61,058 bases of DNA from Rhodococcus sp. AW25M09 (GTDB lineage Bacteria > Actinomycetota > Actinomycetes > Mycobacteriales > Mycobacteriaceae): NCBI RefSeq assembly GCF_000333955.1, contig NZ_CAPS01000065.1, positions 1 through 61,058 on the forward strand, read 5' to 3'. The position numbers were made by a program, and so were the translations under genes. Shown here piece by piece: positions 7,142 through 15,456 of the stretch. Positions within the stretch are counted from its first letter, which is position 1. Each line of letters opens with the position of its first letter. The notes below the pieces were generated by a model. It was not told where the DNA came from, searched no databases, and saw nothing but the letters and a program-made list of their open reading frames with translations.

Positions 7142-8132
7142 TGGTGAAGTAGGTCGACCAGTCGGGCTCCGCAGCCAGAGGTGCGCCGTTCTGATCGGCC
7201 AACACGCCGCTCTCGTACAGGAACTTGGAGTACGCGGTCCACTTGTCGAGACTTTGCCGTCCTACCTCTCCCGATGCGTCCTTCATGTAGTTCGCCGCGA
7301 GCATTTCCTGGCTCTCGAAGACCAGAGATTCGTCGGTGAAGGTTCCGGGATTGGCGTCGATCAGATCCTGGGCAGCCTTGTCGGGATCGTCGGCGGCGAG
7401 TTGGTAACCGCGCTGCAGTGCCTGCACGAACTTCTTCGCTTCGTCCGGGTGCGCGGCGAGCCAGGGTTCGTTGCCGCTGATCGTGATTGCGTAGGCGTCG
7501 GGGAAGCCGTAGTCGGTGTAGTCGAAGTACTTCATGGGTGTTCCGCTGTGTTCGGCCTCGATGCCCTCCCATGCGAAGTAGGAGACGGTGAAGTCCGCGG
7601 TACCGGAATACACCGCCTCGTACGCGGAGGTTCCGAGCACCACGGTCTCGTATTCGCCTGTGCCCCCGTCGTTCTGGATGACCTTCTCGAGCCCGGCCTG
7701 TTCACCGGCCTCACCGAAACCGGCATAGACTTTTCCGTCGAGTGCCTTGGGGCTCGGGATGTCGTCTCGATCTGCGCGCACTCCGATGCCGGTCGCCCAG
7801 TGCTGCAGCGGTGCCAGAACCGAGACCGTTCGAGCGCCCGCCGAGGTGGCGAACACTCCTGAACTCTGCGTGCTGATGCCGAATTCGGCGTTGCCTGCGT
7901 CGACGAGTGTGTCGGCCGCGGTGTTGTTGTAGGGCAGAACTTCCACGTTCAATCCGGCATCGGCGAAGTAGCCCTCTTGCAGAGCTACGTAGAGGCCGGT
8001 GTGGTTGGTGTTCGGGGTCCAGTCGAGGGCGAACCGAATCGTGTCGGAATCGGTCGATTGTGAGCAGCCGACCACACCCGTCGTCGCAACGACTGCCGCC
8101 GCCACTGCGGCGAGATTTCGAATAGTTCTCAC
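7119..8132 (-). CDS. ThiY-like substrate-binding lipoprotein (NMT1/THI5 family)
   Basis: The 337-aa protein begins with a signal peptide ending in a VVGC lipobox (Cys near residue 19), so it is membrane-tethered outside the cell. The mature part has the NMT1/THI5 hallmark FALDWTPNTNHTGLYVALQ and EGYFADAGLNVEVLPYN, typical of proteins binding HMP, formyl-aminopyrimidine or related pyrimidines. The GTG at 8132 forms a GTGA overlap with the tenA stop, which fixes the start. Ligand identity rests on the riboswitch and tenA neighbours. Confidence 0.88.
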   Translation of the reverse strand: MRTIRNLAAVAAAVVATTGVVGCSQSTDSDTIRFALDWTPNTNHTGLYVALQEGYFADAGLNVEVLPYNNTAADTLVDAGNAEFGISTQSSGVFATSAGARTVSVLAPLQHWATGIGVRADRDDIPSPKALDGKVYAGFGEAGEQAGLEKVIQNDGGTGEYETVVLGTSAYEAVYSGTADFTVSYFAWEGIEAEHSGTPMKYFDYTDYGFPDAYAITISGNEPWLAAHPDEAKKFVQALQRGYQLAADDPDKAAQDLIDANPGTFTDESLVFESQEMLAANYMKDASGEVGRQSLDKWTAYSKFLYESGVLADQNGAPLAAEPDWSTYFTNDYLGDR

Positions 8133-8851
8133 GCGTACACCGCACTCTCGGTCAGGGGCCACGGAGTGGGATGTAATGCGCTGTCCCAGAACATCAATTC
8201 GTACCTAGACGCGACGAGGAAGGCATCGATCATCTGCTCCCGCTGAGCGGACGTGGCAGCTGCTGCGGCGTCGTCCACGAAATTCTTCGCGGCGTCGACG
8301 ATGTCGTGGAATTCAGGTGCGTCATAGGTGGCCACCCATTGCGCGTAAGGGTGCTCGGGATCGCGATCGAGGACCTCCCTCGCAGCGCGGGCGAGGGAGC
8401 GGCCGACGTCGGCGTAGATCCAGAAGCACGGCAACACGGCAGCGGCCGCCACGGGATACGGTTCGGTCGCTGCAGTCGCCGTCAGATAGGACGTGTAGCC
8501 CAGACATGCAGGTGAGGGCGCAGGGGTCTGCGTCGACGGCGGCAGTGCACCGCCGGTCAGCATGGTCTCGTGCGAGGCCACTTCGTCCATGGCGCTCGCT
8601 GCGGCGCTGGCCCAGAATGCTCCGGCGGCCGGGGTCGGTGCATGTGCCGCCAACAAAGACAGCGATTTCACGTAACCGCCCAGGTAGAGCGAGTCCTGCT
8701 CGAGGTACCGACGGAACGCATCGAGCGGAAGGGTCCCCGCTCCGAGCAGCCGGAGAAATTCGAGCTCCTCGATCGCAGTGTGGATGGCCTTGGAGGCATC
8801 CCACAGCAGATCGGTGAAGCGGACCGAGTCCGCAGATACAACAGGCGTCAT
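8129..8851 (-). CDS. Thiaminase II / aminopyrimidine aminohydrolase TenA
   Basis: TenA hydrolyses aminopyrimidine breakdown products of thiamin to recover HMP. The 240-aa protein is the usual length or slightly longer. Visible marks are RRYLEQDSLYLGGYVKSL near residue 47, the nucleophile Cys in AAAVLPCFWIYADVG, and the C-terminal RYELMFWDSAL with the catalytic Glu. The ATG at 8851 has AAGG just upstream, which abuts the P1 helix of the TPP riboswitch. It heads the operon with the ThiXYZ-like transporter, a salvage route for environmental thiamin fragments. Confidence 0.92.
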   Translation of the reverse strand: MTPVVSADSVRFTDLLWDASKAIHTAIEELEFLRLLGAGTLPLDAFRRYLEQDSLYLGGYVKSLSLLAAHAPTPAAGAFWASAAASAMDEVASHETMLTGGALPPSTQTPAPSPACLGYTSYLTATAATEPYPVAAAAVLPCFWIYADVGRSLARAAREVLDRDPEHPYAQWVATYDAPEFHDIVDAAKNFVDDAAAAATSAQREQMIDAFLVASRYELMFWDSALHPTPWPLTESAVYA

Positions 8852-8855
8852 CGCC

Positions 8856-8940
8856 TTGACATCCCTTCGTCAGTATTACCTGCATCAGGTTCGGCGGGTT
8901 TGATCTCAGCATCCGCATCGGCGGACACACCCCGTGTCAG
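8856..8940 (-). promoter_or_regulatory. TPP riboswitch (THI element)
   Basis: Read on the minus strand, the leader contains the conserved blocks GGGGTG, GCTGAGAT, ACCCGCCGAACCTGAT, GGTAAT and CTGACGAAGGGA of the thiamin pyrophosphate aptamer. P1 is formed by TGACA at the 5' end (8939-8935) and TGTCA at the 3' end (8861-8857). The 3' strand of P1 overlaps the AAGG ribosome binding site (8857-8854) of tenA by one base, so ligand binding should hide the ribosome site directly. Confidence 0.95.
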
Positions 8941-8950
8941 AACGAAAGCG

Positions 8951-8977
8951 ACAGTAACACCGGTCACTCGGTGTCGA
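8951..8977 (-). promoter_or_regulatory. Candidate promoter of the thiamin salvage operon
   Basis: On the minus strand, TCGACA (8977-8972) resembles a -35 box and TACTGT (8956-8951) fits a TANNNT -10 box. The spacer of 15 nt is short. The -10 would place the transcript start near 8944, a few bases before the aptamer, which is the best argument for it. Confidence 0.4.
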
Positions 8978-9007
8978 TGCCGCCGCCCCTGTATCTGCGG
9001 TCCGGTA

Positions 9008-10405
9008 TCACCCCTTCATGTCTTCGAGTTCCATACCCTTGGTCTCGTTGATCTTGGCCTTGACGAAGAAGAACGAGATCCCGGCGAACAGCGCGAAGCC
9101 GGCGTATATGACCCACAGTCCGACGGACGAGGTCAGTGGCGGGAATGCAAGCGTCACAGCGAAGTTGGCCATCCAGTTCGCTGCGGTGCCGATGCCCAGC
9201 GCCATGGCTCGCATACGGTTGGGGAACATCTCACCGAGCATGACCCACATGATCGGACCCCAGGTGGACGCGAAGAAGATGACGAACAGGTTGGCACCGA
9301 CCAACGCGATCGCACCCCAGGGAGCCGGCAAGGTCACGTCGTCGCCCGTGCCGATCGATTGTGAGAAGGCCACGGACGCCATGACGAGCCCGACGAACAT
9401 GCCGATCGAACCCGACATCAGCAGCTTGCGTCTGCCGATGCGGTCGACGAACAGGATCGCCACGAACGTCATGACCACGTTGATCACAGCGGTGATGACC
9501 GAGGTGGTGAACGACTGATCCTCACTGAAGCCGACCGAGCGCCACAGCGTCGTCGAGTAGTAGAAGATCGCATTGATGCCGACCAGTTGCTGCAGCACGG
9601 CCATCGTTATGCCGACCCAGACGATCGGTTGCAGACCGAACTTCGGGCCCCGGATATCGGCGAAGGACGAGTTCTTCTCCTTGCGCAGTGTCAGCCTGAT
9701 CTCGTGCACGCGCTCGTCCGGATGAAGTACGCCGGTGATCTCGGCCAGAACCCTGGCTGCTTCCTCGTCGAGATGCTGACCCACCAGATAGCGAGGCGAT
9801 TCCGGAATCAAGGTCGCGAGTACGCCGTAGACCAGTGCTGGAATTACGCCGACCAGAAACATCCAACGCCATGCCTCGACACCGAACCACAGGTCGTTGG
9901 AGGCGCTGCCTGCAGCACCGGCGAGAAGGGCGTCGGACAGCAGGGCGGCGAAAATGCCGATGGTGATGGCCAATTGCTGGAGCGAGGCCAGCGAGCCGCG
10001 CCACTTGGCCGGGGCAATCTCGGCGATGTAAGCCGGTGCGATCACCGACGCGATGCCGATGCCGAGCCCGCCGAGTACCCGCCAGAGCATGAGATCGGGG
10101 ACGCTGAAAGCGAATCCCGAGCCGATCGAGGAGATGGTGAACAGGGCCGAGCCCAGCAGCATTACTTTTTTGCGGCCCCATCTATCGGCGAGGGTTCCGG
10201 CGAACCAGGCACCGACTGCGCAGCCGAGCAGAGCGATCGCAACCACGAAGCCTGTGGTGAACGAACCGAGCGAGAAGTTTTGCTCGATGGAGTCTACGGC
10301 TCCGTTGATGACCGAACTGTCGAAGCCGAACAAGAATCCGCCTACAGCAGCGGCGATGCTGACGCCGATCACCTTCGCTGCGTGGCGGTCCGAGGTCTGA
10401 TTCAT
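9008..10405 (-). CDS. MFS sugar transporter (sugar porter family)
   Basis: The 465-aa, 12-helix proton symporter of the GalP/XylE/GLUT type carries the family signatures. These are GFDSSVINGAV in helix 1, DRWGRKKVMLLGS after helix 2, PESPRYLVGQ after helix 6, QQLVGINAIFYYSTTLW in helix 7, DRIGRRKLLMSGS after helix 8, and a C-terminal NETKG in place of PETKG. The ATG at 10405 has GGAAGGTG upstream. An inverted repeat at 10453-10481 may be its operator. The sugar is unknown. It lies just upstream of the thiamin operon on the same strand but is separated by that operon's own promoter and riboswitch. Confidence 0.9.
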   Translation of the reverse strand: MNQTSDRHAAKVIGVSIAAAVGGFLFGFDSSVINGAVDSIEQNFSLGSFTTGFVVAIALLGCAVGAWFAGTLADRWGRKKVMLLGSALFTISSIGSGFAFSVPDLMLWRVLGGLGIGIASVIAPAYIAEIAPAKWRGSLASLQQLAITIGIFAALLSDALLAGAAGSASNDLWFGVEAWRWMFLVGVIPALVYGVLATLIPESPRYLVGQHLDEEAARVLAEITGVLHPDERVHEIRLTLRKEKNSSFADIRGPKFGLQPIVWVGITMAVLQQLVGINAIFYYSTTLWRSVGFSEDQSFTTSVITAVINVVMTFVAILFVDRIGRRKLLMSGSIGMFVGLVMASVAFSQSIGTGDDVTLPAPWGAIALVGANLFVIFFASTWGPIMWVMLGEMFPNRMRAMALGIGTAANWMANFAVTLAFPPLTSSVGLWVIYAGFALFAGISFFFVKAKINETKGMELEDMKG

Positions 10406-10452
10406 GTGTGACGCACCTTCCGGCCGTGCGCACGCGCGTCGGCCGCTGGGGA

Positions 10453-10481
10453 GACCGTACGGCAGGGATTGTCGTACCGTC
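10453..10481 (-). promoter_or_regulatory. Inverted repeat, operator candidate for the sugar transporter
   Basis: GACCGTACGGCA (10453-10464) and TGTCGTACCGTC (10470-10481) form a 12-bp imperfect dyad (two mismatches, spacer 5). It lies 48-76 bp upstream of the transporter start at 10405, where a repressor or activator would bind. No regulator gene is adjacent. Confidence 0.5.
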
Positions 10482-10523
10482 TCGGGACATTACGCCTGGG
10501 GATGTGCGGCCCGACCGAGACCT

Positions 10524-11183
10524 TCAGCGAAGATCGAAACCTCGGGTCGAGACGGTGAATCCATGGCCGACCTGATCGGTGCACGTGACGCCGGTCTGCT
10601 CGTCGACGCTGCATTGCAGGCCGTTGGTGGAGCCGCTTCCGGCGACAGTGAGTACTTCGCCGTACGGCAGCGCCGCGGCCGGGCCGTCGAAACGATGAAA
10701 TTTGGGATCGCCCAAACTCTGAAACTTGGCCGGAGATCCTGCGATCAACTGCACGGCATTGGGTTCGACTGCCGTGCGCGATGCCCCGATGCCAGCAACC
10801 TTCGGTGCCGAATCCGGCAACGACCCGTGGCATCCGGCGATCGAGGTGTCGAGTACGGCAATACCGCACTCGAATTTTCCGCTGGGGCTCGAGAAGTAGT
10901 ACCAGCCGGGTGCTTTGCCGGCGTAGTCCTGTGGCTTCGCCTGGGCAGCAGCGGAACTCGCCGGAGAGACCGTCGTGGTCGTGGTCGTGGTGGTAGTGGT
11001 GGTGGGCGATGATGGCGGTGACGACGTCGCCGCGTCGCGGGTCGAGGACGGGGCTGCGATGATCGCGGTGGGGCGGTCGGTGATGACCGTGGCCATCGGG
11101 CCGTTTCCTCCGCCACCCGAACCGCAGGCGGACAGCAGGCCCAGTGTCGCGACTGCCAGTGCGGCACATCCGATTTTCTTCAT
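10524..11183 (-). CDS. Secreted lipoprotein with Thr/Ser linker, unknown function
   Basis: The 219-aa protein has a signal peptide and lipobox LSAC (Cys at residue 20), then a Gly-rich and Pro/Ser/Thr linker with a run of 11 threonines near residues 65-75. A C-terminal domain of about 130 residues follows, with four Cys (FECGIAV, AGCHG, LQCSV, VTCTD) that could form two disulfides. This layout is common for cell-envelope lipoproteins in mycolic actinobacteria, where the C-terminal domain has no assigned activity. The ATG at 11183 has AAGGA upstream. It is divergent from the carboxylesterase gene. Confidence 0.8.
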   Translation of the reverse strand: MKKIGCAALAVATLGLLSACGSGGGGNGPMATVITDRPTAIIAAPSSTRDAATSSPPSSPTTTTTTTTTTTVSPASSAAAQAKPQDYAGKAPGWYYFSSPSGKFECGIAVLDTSIAGCHGSLPDSAPKVAGIGASRTAVEPNAVQLIAGSPAKFQSLGDPKFHRFDGPAAALPYGEVLTVAGSGSTNGLQCSVDEQTGVTCTDQVGHGFTVSTRGFDLR

Positions 11184-11281
11184 CGCCGATTCCTTCTGTC
11201 GAGGGTATCGGCGCGGTACACGACGTCGCCGATTCGTTGGATGCTGTTGGTACGTTGGGCAGTGAACGAACAGGAGGCTCG

Positions 11282-12844
11282 ATGGACACCCCAGCTGGCT
11301 CCACAGTGAGCGTGAGCACGCCGTACGGCGACGTCCTGGGCTATCCCGTCGCAGCCGAGACCTCGCCGATCGTGGCCTGGCGAGGCATTCCGTACGCGAC
11401 GCCACCGGTAGGCAAACTCAGGTTCAGAGCGCCGCTGCCGCTGCAGCCCTGGTCCGGAGTGCTCGACGGGCTCGAGTTCGGCGCGATGGCTCCCCAAGGC
11501 CGCGACAGTCCGGTGCCGATCGATCCGTCGTTGTCGATTTCCGAGGACTGCCTCTCGCTCAACGTCTGGGCACCTCGTCCCGACGGTGAACTGCGTCCGG
11601 TGCTGGTCTGGATCCACGGCGGTGCGTACTCGCTCGGATCGTCTGCTCAGCGCGTGTACGACGGGCAGAATCTGAGCGAGAACGGTGACGCGGTGGTGGT
11701 GACCGTCAATTTCCGCCTCGGTCCGTTCGGATTCCTCGACCTCTCGTCGTTCTCGACCGACGAGCACACGTTCGAGACCAATCTGGGACTGCGGGATCAG
11801 ATCGCCGCCCTGGAATGGGTACGTGAGTGCATCTCCGCCTTCGGTGGTGATCCCGGTCAGGTCACCCTGTTCGGCGAATCCTCCGGGGGTGCATCGGTCA
11901 CCACATTGATGACGTCCCCGAAGGCCGAGGGCCTGTTTCAGCGAGCCATCGTGCAGAGTGCTCCTGCGACGTCGGTGTACGGCCCCGACCGAGGTGCCGC
12001 GGTGGCGTCGCGATTCCTGGAGTTGGTGGGAGTCGCCCCAGCGGATATCGGCGAACTGCTCGACATGCATTTCACCAGGCTGGTCACAGCAGGTGACACG
12101 CTGTGCTATGAAATTCCAACGACAGTTCCTGGCACACTTGGGCTTTCGCCGGTCGTGGATGGAGACATCGTCCCCCGTTATCCCGTGGCGGCGTTTCAGA
12201 AGGGACTCTCGCATCGGATCCCGTTGATCATCGGCACCAATCACGACGAGCCGTCGATCTTCCGTTTCATGAAGTCCCCGTTGATGCCGATCACCTCCGA
12301 CACCGTCTCGGAGATGTTCCGGGCCATCGCCCACGATCATGCCGATCTCCCGGCCTATCGCGTCGCCGAGATCATGGCGGCATATCCGGATCGGGACAAA
12401 CCTGCCGGCGCGCAAGCCATGTCGCGCGACGCGGGGTTTCTCATGCCGAGTCTGTGGATCGCCGACGCGCACAGCAGGCACTCGCCGACGTGGATGTATC
12501 GATTCGACCACGCAACGCCGATGCTCAAGGCCGCTCGTGTGGGTGCCGGACACGCCACGGAGTTGCCCTACGTCTTCGGTAATTTCGGAACGCTGAACCG
12601 CGATCCGACATTCTGGCTCGGCGGCCGGAAACCGGCCATGGCGGTATCGGCGCGAATACAGAGACGCTGGCTCGCTTTCGCGCGGCACGGCGTGCCCGCC
12701 GCTTTGGATGCGTCCAAGCATTGGGCACCGTACAGCGAGAGGTCGCGGTGGACGCTGGTGATCGATACATCCGACACCCTCGTGGACGATCCCGACGGCG
12801 ATATGCGCGCGGCGTGGGGCGATCGCGTTCTGGGATTCAGCTGA
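11282..12844 (+). CDS. Type-B carboxylesterase / para-nitrobenzyl esterase family
   Basis: The 520-aa alpha/beta hydrolase shows WRGIPYATPPVGKLRF near the N-terminus, SEDCLSLNVWAP, the oxyanion-hole motif WIHGGAYSLGS, the nucleophile elbow FGESSGGAS and a C-terminal GAGHATELPYVFG with the catalytic His. Length matches the family. There is no signal peptide, so it is cytosolic. The ATG at 11282 is set by AGGAGG at ideal spacing. Substrates in this family range from ester drugs to carbamates, so none is assigned. It is divergent from the lipoprotein gene. Confidence 0.9.
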   Translation: MDTPAGSTVSVSTPYGDVLGYPVAAETSPIVAWRGIPYATPPVGKLRFRAPLPLQPWSGVLDGLEFGAMAPQGRDSPVPIDPSLSISEDCLSLNVWAPRPDGELRPVLVWIHGGAYSLGSSAQRVYDGQNLSENGDAVVVTVNFRLGPFGFLDLSSFSTDEHTFETNLGLRDQIAALEWVRECISAFGGDPGQVTLFGESSGGASVTTLMTSPKAEGLFQRAIVQSAPATSVYGPDRGAAVASRFLELVGVAPADIGELLDMHFTRLVTAGDTLCYEIPTTVPGTLGLSPVVDGDIVPRYPVAAFQKGLSHRIPLIIGTNHDEPSIFRFMKSPLMPITSDTVSEMFRAIAHDHADLPAYRVAEIMAAYPDRDKPAGAQAMSRDAGFLMPSLWIADAHSRHSPTWMYRFDHATPMLKAARVGAGHATELPYVFGNFGTLNRDPTFWLGGRKPAMAVSARIQRRWLAFARHGVPAALDASKHWAPYSERSRWTLVIDTSDTLVDDPDGDMRAAWGDRVLGFS

Positions 12845-12902
12845 GGTGTCTGTCATGCGCTATCGCGCCGACGTTGCAGACATCAATCGAACGTAACAGC
12901 AA

Positions 12903-12922
12903 TAACACCAGCCGCAGGAGTT
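12903..12922 (+). promoter_or_regulatory. 20-bp element shared with the leader at 24335
   Basis: TAACACCAGCC-G-CAGG-A-GTT here matches 18 of 20 bases at 24335-24354. Both copies lie upstream of a plus-strand gene, both are followed by ACCGG within a few bases, and both sit next to GTAAC/GTTAC half-sites. Function is unknown. Confidence 0.4.
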
Positions 12923-12950
12923 GCACCGGTAACAATTGGATGTCAGCGAT

Positions 12951-12973
12951 CTGTCGGTGGGTGGCGTTATCTT
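12951..12973 (+). promoter_or_regulatory. PafBC-type (RecA-independent) DNA-damage promoter
   Basis: CTGTCGGTG (12951-12959), 8 bases, then TATCTT (12968-12973) matches the published mycobacterial RecA_NDp consensus tTGTCRgtg-N8-TAnnnT at every conserved position. The expected transcript start is about 12979-12980, at the GTG that could open a leaderless ligB message. Confidence 0.8.
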
Positions 12974-12979
12974 CGATGT

Positions 12980-14497
12980 GTGTTGATGTCCAGGATCGTC
13001 GAGACGTCCCGTGCGGTGGCCGCTACGCGCTCGCGCAAGGTCAAGATCGAGCAATTGAGCGCGCTGCTGGCCGAGGCGGAGGTCGGTGACATCGAGCCTG
13101 CTGTGTCGTGGCTGTCGGGGGAGCTGCCCCAGGGTCGGATAGGAGTCGGCTGGCGCACTCTGGCCGATCTCGACGTGCAGTCTGCCGAGGTGTCGACCTC
13201 GACGGTCGCAGAGGTGGACGCCGCAGTGTCTCGTATTGCCTCGACATCGGGCACGGGCTCGGCAGCACGGCGCATCGCGTTGCTGACGGACCTGTTCTCT
13301 CGGAGTACCGCCGAGGAACGTCGGTTTCTGATCCGGCTCGTCACCGGCGAGCTGCGTCAGGGCGCGCTCGAGGGAATCATGGTCGATGCCGTCGCCGCCG
13401 CCACGAACTTGCCACAGGCTCCGGTGCGGCGTGCCTTCATGTTGTCGGGCCGCCTGCCGGCGACCGCAATCGCAGCCATCACGGGCGGCGTCGAGGCGTT
13501 GGATGCGTTTCGGCTCGAGGTGGGTCGGCCGGTCCGGCCGATGCTGGCCTCGCCCGCAGAATCTCTGCGTGGTGCCTGGGAGCAACTGGCCGGCGATGTC
13601 ACCGTCGAATACAAGCTCGACGGCGCTCGAATTCAGGTACACCGCTCCGGAACCGACGTGAGCATCTACACGCGAACCCTTCGTGACATCACTGCGAGCG
13701 TGCCCGAATTGGTGGAGCTGGTACTCGCTCTCCCGTGCGATTCGGTGGTGCTCGACGGAGAAACACTCGCGCTCGAAGACAGTGGGCGTCCCCGCCCGTT
13801 TCAGGAAACGATGAGCCGGTTCGGTGCCGAAAGCGCGCACGAGCTACTGCTGCAGCCGTACTTTTTCGACTGCCTGCACCTCGACGGCGTCGACTTGCTC
13901 GATGCGCCGCTCGAGCAGCGGCTGACCGCGCTCGACCGAGTGGCGCCGGGGCACCGAATCCCCAGGGTGGTGCGTCCCGATGCGGACGGGGCAGCCGCCC
14001 ACTTCGACGCGGCACTCGACGCCGGACACGAAGGTGTCATGCTCAAAGATCTTGCTGCCCCCTACGCCGCCGGCCGACGCGGAAAGAGCTGGCAGAAGGT
14101 CAAACCCGAGCACACCCTCGATCTCGTCGTGCTCGGTGCCGAATGGGGTTACGGCCGCCGCACGGGATACCTGTCCAATCTGCACTTGGGAGCTCGCGAC
14201 CCCGACGGCGGGGAACCGATCATGGTCGGCAAGACGTTCAAGGGTCTGACGGACGTTCTGTTGCAGTGGCAGACGGAGGAATTCCCGAAACACGAACGAG
14301 TCCGCGACGAGCACACCGTCTACCTGCATCCTGATCTGATCGTCGAAATCGAACTCGACGGTGTGCAGGTCAGCTCGCGCTACCCGGGCGGCGTCGCCCT
14401 GAGATTCGCACGAGTACTGCGGTATCGACCCGACAAGGACCTCGCATCTGCAGACACCATCGACGCCCTGCGCGCACTTCTTGTCCGCTCCAACTGA
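12980..14497 (+). CDS. ATP-dependent DNA ligase (LigB type)
   Basis: The product seals nicks using ATP. It has an N-terminal DNA-binding domain (about residues 1-200; WLSGELPQGRIGVGW) and a nucleotidyltransferase core with adenylated Lys in EYKLDGARIQVH. The other motifs are IYTRTL, VLDGETLAL, YFFDCLHLDG, EGVMLKDL and WQKVKPEHTLDLVVLGAEWG, with an OB domain to the end. Its 505 residues match mycobacterial LigB. Possible starts are GTG 12980, TTG 12983 and ATG 12986. There is no Shine-Dalgarno, and the promoter places the transcript start at about 12980, so a leaderless GTG is plausible. Regulation by DNA damage through PafBC is inferred from the promoter. Confidence 0.93.
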   Translation: MLMSRIVETSRAVAATRSRKVKIEQLSALLAEAEVGDIEPAVSWLSGELPQGRIGVGWRTLADLDVQSAEVSTSTVAEVDAAVSRIASTSGTGSAARRIALLTDLFSRSTAEERRFLIRLVTGELRQGALEGIMVDAVAAATNLPQAPVRRAFMLSGRLPATAIAAITGGVEALDAFRLEVGRPVRPMLASPAESLRGAWEQLAGDVTVEYKLDGARIQVHRSGTDVSIYTRTLRDITASVPELVELVLALPCDSVVLDGETLALEDSGRPRPFQETMSRFGAESAHELLLQPYFFDCLHLDGVDLLDAPLEQRLTALDRVAPGHRIPRVVRPDADGAAAHFDAALDAGHEGVMLKDLAAPYAAGRRGKSWQKVKPEHTLDLVVLGAEWGYGRRTGYLSNLHLGARDPDGGEPIMVGKTFKGLTDVLLQWQTEEFPKHERVRDEHTVYLHPDLIVEIELDGVQVSSRYPGGVALRFARVLRYRPDKDLASADTIDALRALLVRSN

Positions 14498-14613
14498 TCG
14501 GCGTCCCACCTCGGCTCCGCCTGCACGATTAATACGTACGAAACCGGGAGAACGATCTCGTAACACGGCGCAAAATATCTTGAGGGTGCAAGCCAGCGAG
14601 AGATGGAGTGCCG

Positions 14614-15456
14614 ATGATGTCCACAGTTCGAGCTGCATTGGTCCAAAGCAAGTGGACCGGTGACAAAGAATCGATGATCGCGGCACACGAGGGGTTTGCT
14701 CGTTCCGCCGCCGAACAGGGCGCGAAAGTCGTCTGTTTCCAAGAACTTTTCTACGGACCTTATTTCTGCCAATTGCAGGACGCCAAATTCTACGAGTACG
14801 CCGAATCGGTGCCCGGTCCCACCGTCGACCGGTTCGCCGCACTCGCGAAAGAACTCGGCATCGTGATGATTCTGCCGGTGTACGAGCAGGAGCAGCCCGG
14901 GCTGCTCTACAACACGGCGGCCGTCGTGGATGCCGACGGTACCTATCTCGGCAAGTATCGAAAGCACCACATTCCGCACGTGAACGGGTTCTGGGAGAAG
15001 TTCTACTTTCGACCCGGCAACCTGGGGTGGCCGGTGTTCGACACCGCGGTCGGCCGAATCGGTGTGTACATCTGCTACGACAGGCACTTTCCCGAAGGGT
15101 GGCGGGCACTCGGTCTCGCCGGTGCCGAGATCGTCTTCAATCCCTCGGCCACCTCACGGGGACTGTCGAATTATCTGTGGAAGCTCGAACAACCCGCGTC
15201 GGCTGTTGCCAACGAGTACTACGTCGGCGCGATCAACCGGGTCGGAATCGAATCCGAATACGGTGACGACGATTTCTACGGAACCAGCTACTTCGTGGAC
15301 CCCGAGGGCAAATTCGTCGGCGAGGTAGCGTCGGATTCGGAGCCCGAGATCATCGTGCGCGACCTCGACATGGATCTGATCAAAGTGGTCCGCGATCGAT
15401 GGGCCTTCTATCGCGACCGCAGACCCGATGCATACGGACCACTGGTGCAGCCCTGA
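14614..15456 (+). CDS. Beta-ureidopropionase-like carbon-nitrogen hydrolase
   Basis: Nitrilase-superfamily enzyme (about 280 aa) expected to cleave N-carbamoyl-beta-alanine to beta-alanine, CO2 and ammonia. The Glu-Lys-Cys triad is visible: FQELFYG (Glu near 48), KYRKHHIPH (Lys near 120) and GVYICYDRHFPEGWR (Cys near 153). FYFRPGNLGWPVF and SNYLWKLEQPASAVANEYY are typical of carbamoyl-amino-acid amidases. N-carbamoylputrescine is an alternative substrate, but the adjoining dihydropyrimidinase and aminotransferase favour the pyrimidine route. The ATG at 14614 follows GGAG by 5 nt. An ATG at 14617 is also possible. First gene of the operon running to 22817. Confidence 0.85.
   Translation: MMSTVRAALVQSKWTGDKESMIAAHEGFARSAAEQGAKVVCFQELFYGPYFCQLQDAKFYEYAESVPGPTVDRFAALAKELGIVMILPVYEQEQPGLLYNTAAVVDADGTYLGKYRKHHIPHVNGFWEKFYFRPGNLGWPVFDTAVGRIGVYICYDRHFPEGWRALGLAGAEIVFNPSATSRGLSNYLWKLEQPASAVANEYYVGAINRVGIESEYGDDDFYGTSYFVDPEGKFVGEVASDSEPEIIVRDLDMDLIKVVRDRWAFYRDRRPDAYGPLVQP

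Noticed and set aside
11180..12856. 558-codon minus-strand frame opposite the carboxylesterase
   Set aside because: It is the codon shadow of a clear esterase gene with catalytic motifs. Its peptide is Arg/His-rich without any fold.
12886..12906. LexA/SOS box before ligB
   Set aside because: TCGAACGTAAC has only one half of TCGAAC-N4-GTTCGA. The PafBC-type promoter explains damage control better.
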